Shown in pieces: positions 1-6,299 of a DNA stretch of 8,086 nt. The notes below the pieces were generated by a model. The model worked only from the letters and a program-made list of their open reading frames with translations, did not search any database and was not told where the DNA came from. Source of the DNA: CAZDAM01 sp964503595 (GTDB lineage: Bacteria > Muiribacteriota > UBA6191); NCBI GenBank assembly GCA_964503595.1, contig CAZDAM010000128.1, positions 1 through 8,086 on the forward strand, given 5' to 3'. Positions within the stretch are counted from its first letter, which is position 1. Each line of letters begins with the position of its first letter. A program made the translations under genes and the position numbers.

Positions 1-148
1 TCTCAATGGCAAGTCGCTTCCAGGTGCTGATTTGATTGGGATGCACACTGTACTTTTTGGACAGTTCCGCCAGGGTGGGCTCCTCCCGAAGGGCTTCGAG
101 CGCTACCTTGGTTTTGAATTCAGCCCAATGGGTCTTTCGTTTGGACAT
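1..148 (-). CDS. IS3-family transposase OrfA, N-terminal part (cut by window edge)
   Basis: Not an intact gene in this window. Reading the minus strand from the ATG at 148 gives 49 residues beginning MSKRKTHWAEFKTKVALEAL and ending in WKRLAIE at the window edge. This is the usual opening of IS3-family OrfA: a basic start, the AEFKxKVALEAL segment, then a helix-turn-helix of the type LAELSKKYSVHPNQISTWK. OrfA supplies DNA recognition and is normally joined to the DDE catalytic OrfB by programmed -1 frameshifting; OrfB would lie to the left, outside the window. The ATG is about 30-45 bases from where the neighbouring IS4-like sequence stops looking like transposase, which fits the short leader of IS3 elements. 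Family assignment is strong from the motif; the subgroup is not determined. Confidence 0.88.
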   Translation of the reverse strand, partial: MSKRKTHWAEFKTKVALEALREEPTLAELSKKYSVHPNQISTWKRLAIE

Positions 149-190
149 TTTTCCAGAGGATGCCCGAATTTCGCATAAAAACTGGCACGG
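1..190 (-). mobile_element. Right-hand end of an IS3-family insertion sequence (boundary approximate)
   Basis: The element is inferred from the orfA start at 148. Its outer boundary should lie between about 150 and 190, where the IS4-like reading frame loses its family character. A near-palindromic stretch at 161-175 (TGCCCGAATTTCGCA) sits in this interval and could belong to the terminal inverted repeat. The other end is outside the window, so neither the inverted repeat nor the target-site duplication can be confirmed. Confidence 0.5.
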
Positions 191-411
191 GCGGGCCTGT
201 CCTCAGCCCGCTCCCAGATTTTCTTCATAATACTGGCCTGGCGGGCAACATTTTGGGTGGAGCTGGCGATGAGCATGGCTCGTAAAAAGACCATCGCATT
301 GATGAAGCGCTCCCGGACCTGAAGTCCCGTGGCTTTCAGGACCTCCGACAATTCTTCCTCTGGAAGGAAGGTCTCAAAAATCTCTTCAACGTCTTCACCG
401 CTCAGGCCCAT
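103..411 (-). pseudogene. Truncated IS4-like transposase, N-terminal domain only
   Basis: A minus-strand frame starts at the ATG at 411, with a good ribosome binding site (AGGAG at 417-421, 5-nt spacer). Residues about 8-82 resemble the N-terminal helical domain of IS4-type DDE transposases: an FETFLPEEEL opening, a long helix with RERFINAMVFLRAML, and an ARASFYAKF segment like the SRSxFYxxF motif of the family. After about residue 83-88 the frame runs into DNA that also holds the IS3 orfA start and ends at a stop at 103. The DDE catalytic domain (several hundred residues) is missing. The simplest reading is that the IS3 element inserted here and split the gene; the remainder may lie beyond the IS3 copy, outside the window. 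The family call rests on general pattern only. Confidence 0.55.
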
Positions 412-423
412 GGGTTCTCCTCA

Positions 424-657
424 TTTTTCAGATGGTTCTATCAGGAAGAACTCAAGGAGATCAAAAAACAGGAGCGCTGGCAAGGGATATTTTCCAAAGC
501 CTTTATTCATCATCTAAGACGGCTTAAACTGACATGTATGGGAATCATACCAAAGGCAGATGGAGAACCTTTATCTGATGAAGCTCCCAAAAGCTCAGTG
601 CAGTTTCGTACGGTTTTATCTGCTCAGGATGAACCATTCCCAAAAAAATATCTTTAA
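424..657 (+). pseudogene. Possible 3' remnant of an unrecognised plus-strand gene
   Basis: This frame reads FFRWFYQEELKEIKKQERW, continues through IFSKAFIHHLRRLKL, and ends in EPFPKKYL at a TAA (655-657). It has protein-like composition (amphipathic, Lys/Glu/Trp rich) but no convincing start: leftward it stays open into the antisense of the IS4-like gene, which is chance openness. The likely explanation is the tail of a gene whose 5' part was displaced by the IS4-like insertion, with the junction near 412-430. Base composition is more AT-rich than in the flanking operons, notably from 530 to 690. No family recognised. It could also be non-coding DNA that happens to be open. Confidence 0.28.
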
Positions 658-665
658 AAGTATAA

Positions 666-1062
666 AATCGTCTTTCAGATTTCAATCGTAAAGCAGTGGC
701 TTACTACGCCCAAAACCGGCCAGGCCAGACCCCCGAATGTCCACCTGAGAAATGGCTGGAGCCGTTTTCCTGCAAAGTGCCGTTTGAACTGGAAAACAGC
801 TGGATCAGACTCTTTAACCCTTACCCAAAGATGGCCCTCTCGGGCCTTTGCCTGCCGCCTACCCTACTTAAATGCATATATGCTGGATTAAATAAGGCCT
901 GGATATCCGAGTTTCCAGAGACCAAACAAGACCACTTCATATTCTATTGGAGAAACTCCGGAAGACCTCAACCCGATTGTTTCCGATGTAAAAACCGAAG
1001 TTCTCAGTCTCAACGAAAACATCCAGGCTCTCACCTCAATCGATCTGCTTCACACAGCCTGA
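666..1062 (+). pseudogene. Possible frameshifted gene remnant
   Basis: Two overlapping plus-strand frames look protein-like in turn. The first, open from 666 after a TAA at 663-665, includes RLSDFNRKAVAYYAQNRPGQ, then EKWLEPFSCKVPFELENSWI, and fades around 950. The second, open from 892, becomes convincing near 946 (IGETPEDLNPIVSDVKTEVL) and ends in SIDLLHTA with TGA at 1060-1062. The switch needs a single shift between about 900 and 950. The end overlaps the 3' end of the convergent pseG-like gene by 13 bases, a reasonable position for a real gene end. A 147-residue frame (696-1139) is formally open with a GTG start, but its tail is the antisense of the pseG-like gene and is probably meaningless. 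No family recognised. Together with 424-657 this could be one decayed gene, perhaps from a surface-glycan cluster judging only by position. Confidence 0.3.
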
Positions 1063-2015
1063 AGGATCTTCTCCGCCATTATGGGACTGCCGGGATCCGG
1101 GCACAGGGAGTCAAAACATTTCAGAGCCCTGCGCCTTAAAATTGCAAGCCTTTGAGGCTGATGCAGAAGATGCCTGAACTCCTCAAGCCGAAGAGTATGC
1201 CAGCCCCCCATATCAAGAGCCAGATCGTGGGCTTCAAGTCCACGAATGACTCCGGCCTGCTCTTCATGCTGGGCCATTAAAACCGGAAGAGCCTGACAGG
1301 AAAGGGCCTCAAATGCACTGACTCCTCCCGAGCCAACAAACAGATTCACAGACTGCATCAGGGGTAAAAGTGAGGCCGGAGACTCCACCCATTTAAGATT
1401 CCCTCTGGAAAACCTTTGACGCAGATTGTCCCTGCGACTGTCCTCAAACCCAAGACCCAGAACAACCTTCATCTGGTACTGGGTCGGAAGACGATGGGCC
1501 ATTCCATGAAGAAATTTTTCGGTCAGTCCGGCGGGATCCGTTCCACCAAAAGAAACCAGCAACGTCTGTGCATCCCGCTTCTTTTGGGCTTCAGGAAGTT
1601 CGGGAAAAATAAACCACTTCAGCCCATGGAGCTCAAGGCCCAGGGAAGTTTTGACTTCTTTGGAAAAAAGCCCCATCAGAGTGGTGAAGAAGTGTAGCTG
1701 GAAATGCTCTCTTAGCGGCCCTGTTTCATCAATCCCAATTCTGAAAACATGGGGAGACAGCTCTTGAAGCCAGTCCGGAGTGACCCCGTGATCATCCACA
1801 ATCAGGGCATTCAGATGACTGAGTTCCGAAGCACTCTGAATCTTAAGAACCGGCAATATACTTGGAGCCGGCAGGAATTCCTGACGCTGAATCAGACAGA
1901 CTTTTGCTCCAAGTCTTCTGAGCTGATCAGCCAGAATATGAACCCTGGACCAATGACCAAATCCAACTTCCGGACCATATCCCGGCAGAAGGCCGATTTC
2001 AGGACTGGACTTCAT
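1050..2015 (-). CDS. pseG: PseG/SpsG-like UDP-sugar hydrolase (GT-B fold)
   Basis: A 321-residue protein resembling PseG, the enzyme that removes UDP from UDP-2,4-diacetamido-2,4,6-trideoxy-altrose in pseudaminic acid synthesis, and its relative SpsG. Visible features: an N-terminal GFGHWSR (residues 18-24) matching the GxGHxxR motif, whose His (here H21) is the proposed catalytic residue; LIVDDHG (71-77); SFGGTDP (155-161) opening the C-terminal GT-B domain; and GSGGVSAFEAL (228-238) followed by PVLMAQHEEQ, the nucleotide-binding region. Length is normal for the family. An in-frame start 69 bases further upstream is possible, but GxGHxxR homology normally begins close to the N-terminus, so the ATG at 2015 is preferred. 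That start overlaps the end of the upstream cytidylyltransferase gene by 17 bases and has no clear ribosome binding site, implying translational coupling. The substrate could be a related sugar rather than the pseudaminic precursor. Confidence 0.82.
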   Translation of the reverse strand: MKSSPEIGLLPGYGPEVGFGHWSRVHILADQLRRLGAKVCLIQRQEFLPAPSILPVLKIQSASELSHLNALIVDDHGVTPDWLQELSPHVFRIGIDETGPLREHFQLHFFTTLMGLFSKEVKTSLGLELHGLKWFIFPELPEAQKKRDAQTLLVSFGGTDPAGLTEKFLHGMAHRLPTQYQMKVVLGLGFEDSRRDNLRQRFSRGNLKWVESPASLLPLMQSVNLFVGSGGVSAFEALSCQALPVLMAQHEEQAGVIRGLEAHDLALDMGGWHTLRLEEFRHLLHQPQRLAILRRRALKCFDSLCPDPGSPIMAEKILQAV

Positions 2016-2727
2016 GAACTGATTTCTGCACGATTTCCGAATTGATCGCCAGCACTTCAGGATGCTCATTGACCATGCGGACAAAATCAGTCCTCAGAAG
2101 GCGGCAGGGTTCGGTTCCACTGACTTTGGCCAGAGCCTGCATCATCCTGAGATCTTCCGGGGTATCCACTGTCAGCCTGAGTTCCCTGACAGATTCCCAG
2201 GCCGGATACTCCAAAGCTGCCCTCTTGTAGGGAGCATTGTCCAGATAATAGCCCGGTGTCACGTGCTCCATCATCTGAGGGGTGCGCCTGCCCTGGCACA
2301 TCTTCAGAAAGGACTCACGGGTAAAAAGTTCAAACCCAAGCCCCAGGGGAAGACCTGTAGGGACAGCATAATCAGCCTGAATCCTGGCCATAATATCAAT
2401 CATTTCATCCACTGCCGTTCTCAGCCAGCAGGGATTGTCCGCCGTAATGCGGGCAAGAATGGGCTCGGTGCGGTTTTCAACCGCCAGCTCATAGCGCTTC
2501 ATGACATCACGTTCCGGGCCTTCAAATGACTGATACCCAAGGCGTTCTGCCTCTTCTCTGAGAGCCGTCTCCCCTTCGGGAATGACCACCAGGGTTCTGG
2601 CCGGAGGCAATCCGAAAAGTACGTTGGCAAGGAGGCTTCTCTGCCCCAGGGGTTTCAGCACTTTTTCGGGAAGGCGGGTTGCCCGCAAACGGGCCTGGAC
2701 CAGAAACAGAACATTTTCGCTGCGCAT
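1999..2727 (-). CDS. spsF: SpsF-like cytidylyltransferase (CMP-sugar synthetase family)
   Basis: A 242-residue cytoplasmic protein of the CTP transferase 3 family, which activates nonulosonic acids such as Kdo, sialic and pseudaminic acid as CMP-sugars. It shows the nucleotide-binding opening FLVQARLRATRLPEKVL (residues 8-24, family pattern QARxxSTRLPxKVL), RITADNP (93-99) in place of the commoner TGDxPL/TADCPL, GFELFTRESF (131-140), EHVTPGYY (154-161), and RLTVDTPEDL (184-193), a signature of the SpsF branch. The ATG at 2727 has AAAGGT at 2736-2741 with an 8-base spacer; the upstream gene ends only 14 bases earlier, so it is internal to the operon. It is followed by the overlapping pseG/spsG-like gene, as in the spsF-spsG pair of Bacillus spore-coat polysaccharide clusters. 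Family is secure; the exact sugar is not known. Confidence 0.83.
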   Translation of the reverse strand: MRSENVLFLVQARLRATRLPEKVLKPLGQRSLLANVLFGLPPARTLVVIPEGETALREEAERLGYQSFEGPERDVMKRYELAVENRTEPILARITADNPCWLRTAVDEMIDIMARIQADYAVPTGLPLGLGFELFTRESFLKMCQGRRTPQMMEHVTPGYYLDNAPYKRAALEYPAWESVRELRLTVDTPEDLRMMQALAKVSGTEPCRLLRTDFVRMVNEHPEVLAINSEIVQKSVHEVQS

Positions 2728-2741
2728 TGTTGTCTACCTTT

Positions 2742-3632
2742 CTACTCGTCAGAGCCCAGAGTCGCCATGATTTCCATTCTCTCACGAAAACCCGGATTCA
2801 CGGGGTAAAAATCTGCCACCAAAGCATAGGTCGGCCAGGTTTTAAGGTAAAGCACTCCAGAGGAGTTTCTGGAAAAAACCCTCTGAACCGTTTTGCCCCC
2901 AAAGGCAAATGGCCTTAGGGGCTGAAGTCCAAACAGGCGCTGATAACTGCGGGAGTCCAGAACATAATAGGAACGACCATTGATCAGGCTGACCTTCAAG
3001 GCATCACCCTCAAACTGATCCAGTACCAGCCTTGCGGTCGTGACATTCGTCATGACCTCGGACTGGTGAAACAGAAATTCCTCTCCGCCAAGCCTGGGCA
3101 GAACAGATTTGAGAATTTCGCGGGAAACTGTCTGTTCTCCAGAAACCTTAAGCCAGAGGATCCAGGGAGGAACAGAACGGGCCTCAAATCTTTCCAGCTC
3201 ATGGCTATCCGATGCAGATCCGACCGCATTCGGAAAGCGTTTACCCAGGTCCATCAAGGCTTTCTGGGCCTCAAAGACCTCTTCATATTCAAGGACTGCC
3301 ACAGTCACGGAAACCGAATTCCTGGTACCGGTGTAGCGTCGAAGCAATGTAGCCCGGGGCAGAGGAGCCGGAGCATGCTCTTCAAGCATTTCCAAAGCCC
3401 TTGCCGCCTCGAATAGCTCTTCTCTTCCGACCTGGATCAGACCCAGGCGGGAGTCGAGTTCCAGAATACTCTGGTTTTCTTCAAGAGGTTCATTGGCACG
3501 AAGATTCTCCACCGGAATCCGATCCAGATCCTTTTCCGGTTCAGCCTGCTGAACCAGAAGATGCTGAAGCCCCATGACAATCGCGACCACCAGGATCATC
3601 ATCGTCAGAAAACCGGCCAGGGAGCGCTTCAA
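2742..3632 (-). CDS. Single-pass membrane-anchored protein, unknown function
   Basis: A 296-residue protein I do not recognise. The N-terminus is a short basic start (MKRSL) then a hydrophobic helix, about residues 6-27 (LAGFLTMMILVVAIVMGLQ...), without an obvious signal-peptidase site, so it is probably an uncleaved anchor with the rest outside the cytoplasmic membrane. An acidic linker (about 30-65) leads to a mixed alpha/beta body of about 220 residues with beta-like segments (SVSVTVAVLEY; PPWILWLKVSG; ALKVSLINGRSYYVLDS), possibly two similar alpha/beta units. No cysteine is seen. The start codon is TTG at 3632, chosen because GAGGA (3639-3643) lies 6 bases upstream and because it overlaps the rhomboid stop in a TTGA arrangement. 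This coupling suggests co-production with the rhomboid protease, as a partner or a substrate; that is inference only. Confidence 0.75.
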   Translation of the reverse strand: MKRSLAGFLTMMILVVAIVMGLQHLLVQQAEPEKDLDRIPVENLRANEPLEENQSILELDSRLGLIQVGREELFEAARALEMLEEHAPAPLPRATLLRRYTGTRNSVSVTVAVLEYEEVFEAQKALMDLGKRFPNAVGSASDSHELERFEARSVPPWILWLKVSGEQTVSREILKSVLPRLGGEEFLFHQSEVMTNVTTARLVLDQFEGDALKVSLINGRSYYVLDSRSYQRLFGLQPLRPFAFGGKTVQRVFSRNSSGVLYLKTWPTYALVADFYPVNPGFRERMEIMATLGSDE

Positions 3633-5053
3633 CTGCCTTCCTCTTTTTTCACACCAAAGACCCGCATGATTTTTTCGTCTTCCTCTTCAAACTTCTTCAT
3701 CCATTCCGGAATCCGATCAAGCCTCTCCTGAGTGGACAGACCAATCAAAGCCCAGCCCTCCTGAAAGATTTCGATATAACGGCGCAGGGCCAGCCTTTCT
3801 TTCATTCCCTCTGGTTCCCAGGGTTTGGCAAAAGCTTCCGGCAGATCCGGGGTTTTGGTTTCTCCTTGCGAAGGGCGTGCCAGAAGCATCTGAAGACGGG
3901 TTACAGCTGGCCCGATTTTTTCATTGGCAAATTTCAGAAACCCTGCCTGATCACGATCCATGCGCCCCAGGGTTTCTACATACTGACTGGCCTTCTGATC
4001 GGCCTGGACATGAAGCCCGGTAAACCCAATGACAAACAGGGCAAAAATAGCGGATTTACGCCAGAGCGGCTGAGGACGAAACAGTGCTCCGACCACCATA
4101 CCGGCAATCAGGCCTCCAAGATGTCCCCAGGGGTCCACTCTGGGTACGAAAACGGGCAGAAGCAGTGAAATCAGCAAAAGCATTTTCAGGGCCTGAAAAA
4201 GCTGGGAAGCCTGAAACTGAACAAATTTTCCGTAGCGGGCATCAAGCCCCTGAAGCCTGACCATCAAAGCCCCAAGAAGGCCATAAATGGCTCCGCTGGC
4301 TCCTACTGAGACCATACCCGGTTCATGCAGGGTGACGGAAAGAACAGCCCCGCTCCATCCACTGACCAAAAGAACCACAAAAAGTCTGAGCGGCCCCAGA
4401 AGGCGCTCCACAAAGCCCCCGAGAAAGAAAAGGCTTGAGAGATTGAAGATAAAATGTAGCCAGCCCGCATGTAAAAACGTCCCGCTGAGGATTTTCAGGG
4501 GATTCTCGCTGATAAAGGAAGCCACACTGACTCCATATTCGGGAATCAGGGAACCATGCTGAATTTCCCAGTACTGCTGAAACAGAAACACAGCCAGAAG
4601 AATACCAGCATAAAAGCGGGTACCCTGTAAGGACTTCTTCGGGAATTTCCAGGTCCGGGTCGGATCCAGATGAGCCTTGAGCCTTCCCTCGAACTCCTCC
4701 ATGGAGAAATCGTCCATGACATGAAAGCCACCAATGCCCTGATTTGCATCCATCTTATGAACCAGAGGCTTGAGCACAAACCCCTTCTGAAGAATCAGAA
4801 GTTCCCGCTCCGATGCCGGATGCCATTCCCTAAAATGCGCCATCAGGGCCTCACTGAAAAGCTTCTGATCCGGCTTCACATCCTGAGGGATCAGCCATAA
4901 AATCCTGGCCGTCCAGCCTTTCCTGTTTTCACTGGGACGAAAGAACAGGGAAAGTGAAGATCCATCCTCCAGAGGAATTTGTGAGTATAATATCCAGGAT
5001 GAATCACTCAGCCAGATGGATAATGCTTCTGTGGCTCTGGTGTCCTGCTCCAT
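3629..5053 (-). CDS. Rhomboid-family intramembrane serine protease with extra N- and C-terminal domains
   Basis: A 474-residue membrane protein (from the ATG at 5053) with a complete rhomboid core. Rhomboids cleave membrane proteins within or next to transmembrane segments using a Ser-His dyad. Visible in order: a soluble N-terminal domain of about 145 residues; TM1 (about 147-161, YAGILLAVFLFQQYW); HAGWLHFIFN (195-204), the conserved HxxxxHxxxN motif of TM2; GASGAIYGLLG with catalytic S253; GHLGG with catalytic H311; about seven membrane helices in all; then a soluble, mostly helical, charged C-terminal region of about 115 residues ending KKEEGS. Both soluble regions are unrecognised and make the protein longer than minimal rhomboids such as GlpG (about 276 residues). 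A TTG at 5104 would extend it by 17 residues; the ATG is preferred, though neither has a strong ribosome binding site. It is the first gene of a four-gene operon. Confidence 0.9.
   Translation of the reverse strand: MEQDTRATEALSIWLSDSSWILYSQIPLEDGSSLSLFFRPSENRKGWTARILWLIPQDVKPDQKLFSEALMAHFREWHPASERELLILQKGFVLKPLVHKMDANQGIGGFHVMDDFSMEEFEGRLKAHLDPTRTWKFPKKSLQGTRFYAGILLAVFLFQQYWEIQHGSLIPEYGVSVASFISENPLKILSGTFLHAGWLHFIFNLSSLFFLGGFVERLLGPLRLFVVLLVSGWSGAVLSVTLHEPGMVSVGASGAIYGLLGALMVRLQGLDARYGKFVQFQASQLFQALKMLLLISLLLPVFVPRVDPWGHLGGLIAGMVVGALFRPQPLWRKSAIFALFVIGFTGLHVQADQKASQYVETLGRMDRDQAGFLKFANEKIGPAVTRLQMLLARPSQGETKTPDLPEAFAKPWEPEGMKERLALRRYIEIFQEGWALIGLSTQERLDRIPEWMKKFEEEDEKIMRVFGVKKEEGS
4986..4991 (+). 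promoter_or_regulatory. Possible -10 element (TATAAT) before the STN protein gene
   Basis: A perfect TATAAT lies 7 bases before the ATG at 4999, with TG two bases upstream of it (near an extended -10). No good -35 box is seen 16-18 bases further up. If real, transcription would begin at about the ATG, giving a leaderless or nearly leaderless message. On the other strand the same bases contain TATACT (complement of 4984-4989), but that lies inside the rhomboid coding sequence. Single-hexamer evidence only. Confidence 0.28.
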
Positions 5054-5613
5054 GTCTTCACTTTCTTGAGGCCCGCCCCGATGCTGACTGGGTCGAGGGT
5101 ACAAGACCCGTTTCCACCAGTATCTTTGAGATTGCCCGCCGGTTTCAAATCAATGCTCTGATCCTGGGCCTGGAGGAGAGGTTTACAGCAATCTCCACAA
5201 AAGACTGCACTTCCGCTGCCAACTGCCTGGCAGACCTGCAGCTGTCACGTACCTTCACAGCCTGGCCCTCCTATTCCTTTCTGGCCTTCAGTCCCTCCGA
5301 GGATTATACGGAAAGGTTCCGGGAAAAAAAACGAAGAATTGACACTCTTCTTCAGCAGAAAAAGTATGCAAAGGTAGACATTTCTACCTCGAATCACTCT
5401 GTTCGTCTCGTCCTCTACCGGCTTTTACAGACACTTGAACTCAAGGCTGCGATATCATCGAAGATCCAGGGAAACATCAGTCTGCATCTGAAGGATGCCG
5501 ATGCAATGGAAGTGCTCTTCTATATCCTGCACTTCCAGCGACTCAGCATGGAAAACACAGACGCAGGGCTGGCAATTCGCCCGCAACCGGGAATGGGCAG
5601 GTTTGAAGAATGA
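4999..5613 (+). CDS. Predicted exported protein with two tandem STN (secretin/TonB N-terminal)-like units
   Basis: A 204-residue protein counted from the ATG at 4999. Residues about 1-25 form a signal peptide (basic N-region with R6, hydrophobic WIMLLWLWCPAPCLHFL, likely cleavage after LEA). Residues about 125-195 match the STN/secretin N0-like pattern: VDISTSNHSVRLVLYRLLQTL, then AAISSKIQGNISLHLKDADA, then EVLFYILHFQRLSMENTDAG with a closing LAIRP strand. Residues about 38-99 seem to be a weaker copy (SIFEIARRF, FTAISTKDC, CLADLQLSRTFTAWP, YSFLAFSP). A charged linker (101-124) separates them. Such domains normally sit at the periplasmic N-terminus of secretins or TonB receptors, but no barrel follows. 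Alternative starts: GTG 4981, with AGAGGA 4 bases upstream, and GTG 4954. The gene overlaps the next one by ATGA. Confidence 0.68.
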   Translation: MNHSARWIMLLWLWCPAPCLHFLEARPDADWVEGTRPVSTSIFEIARRFQINALILGLEERFTAISTKDCTSAANCLADLQLSRTFTAWPSYSFLAFSPSEDYTERFREKKRRIDTLLQQKKYAKVDISTSNHSVRLVLYRLLQTLELKAAISSKIQGNISLHLKDADAMEVLFYILHFQRLSMENTDAGLAIRPQPGMGRFEE

Positions 5614-6299
5614 AAATTCAGAAACAGGACGGCACCGAAGTTCAGATTGAGTGGCAGCAGCTTGGCTATGGCGAAGCCAGAAGCTTTCTGTGCGGCTGGT
5701 GCAGTGCCCATGTTGCCAGTGAACGGGGATTTTTTGGTCGTGACACCGTCACATCTGAAGCCGTCATCAGTGTTCATATCTGCCACCTCTGCGGAAAACC
5801 CAGTTTTTTTGATGAACGGGATCTTCAGCACCCCCAGCCGGCCTACGGATCCCCCATTCAGCATCTGAATGTTCCGGAAATCCGGGAGCTGGTCGAAGAA
5901 GCCCGCCGCTGCCTGAGCTCCCACGCCTATACGGCTGCTCACTGGTGCTGCAAGAAAATCCTGATTTTAATCTGCCGGGATCGGGGTCAGACCCAGATTC
6001 AGACCACCAAGGATGCCATTGAGTACCTCAAGACTGCCGGCCATATTCCTCCGGCCCTTCTGGACGCTGCCGAAGTCATCCTGAAGTCCGTCTCACAGGC
6101 CGGAAAACTCAAACTGATGAACCACTCCGAAGCTCTGGAAATTTTTCAGCTCACCGATATCATCCTGAGACTGATCTATGAACTTCCAGCCACCATGAAA
6201 GAAATCCAGGCCCAGGCTCACAAGCAGGATCTCACAGGACCTCCCCAAAGCCATGCCAACCAGATTCTCAACCGCTTGCAGAAAGGCTACCTGAAATAA
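5610..6299 (+). CDS. Zinc-ribbon DUF4145-type protein
   Basis: A 229-residue cytoplasmic protein. The N-terminal part has two CxxC pairs, C28-GW-C31 and C58-HL-C61 followed by GKP, spaced like a zinc ribbon. From about residue 88 (VPEIRELVEEARRCL) to 193 (LIYELP) the sequence follows the all-helical DUF4145 pattern: a helix with EEARRCLSSHAYTAAHWCCKKIL, a helix KDAIEYLKTAGHIPPALLDA, a segment VSQAGKLKLMNHSEALE corresponding to the family's GN..aH region (here altered, keeping G165 and H172), and a final helix ending IYELP. The biochemical role of DUF4145 is not established; it occurs alone and attached to restriction or other defence proteins. Here the neighbours are not defence genes. The start at 5610 forms an ATGA overlap with the STN gene, and the stop shares a base with the symporter start. 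Family call is moderate because the usual R.aLE motif is replaced by CKKILILIC. Confidence 0.68.
   Translation: MKIQKQDGTEVQIEWQQLGYGEARSFLCGWCSAHVASERGFFGRDTVTSEAVISVHICHLCGKPSFFDERDLQHPQPAYGSPIQHLNVPEIRELVEEARRCLSSHAYTAAHWCCKKILILICRDRGQTQIQTTKDAIEYLKTAGHIPPALLDAAEVILKSVSQAGKLKLMNHSEALEIFQLTDIILRLIYELPATMKEIQAQAHKQDLTGPPQSHANQILNRLQKGYLK

Noticed and set aside
431..453. Inverted repeat GTTCT...AGAAC as the IS4-like element's terminal repeat
   Set aside because: Only five bases per arm and no second copy is visible within the window to compare.
696..1139. 147-residue plus-strand frame with GTG start as an intact gene
   Set aside because: Its last 80 or so bases are antisense to the well-supported pseG-like gene and its composition degrades after about 950, so it is treated as part of a frameshifted remnant.
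2062..2529. 155-residue plus-strand frame
   Set aside because: Fully antisense to the SpsF-like gene, with no recognisable protein features; a shadow of that gene's codon pattern.
3066..3416. 116-residue plus-strand frame opposite the anchored protein gene
   Set aside because: Composition is basic and low-complexity like an antisense shadow; no ribosome binding site or family features, and the opposite frame is a coupled operon gene.
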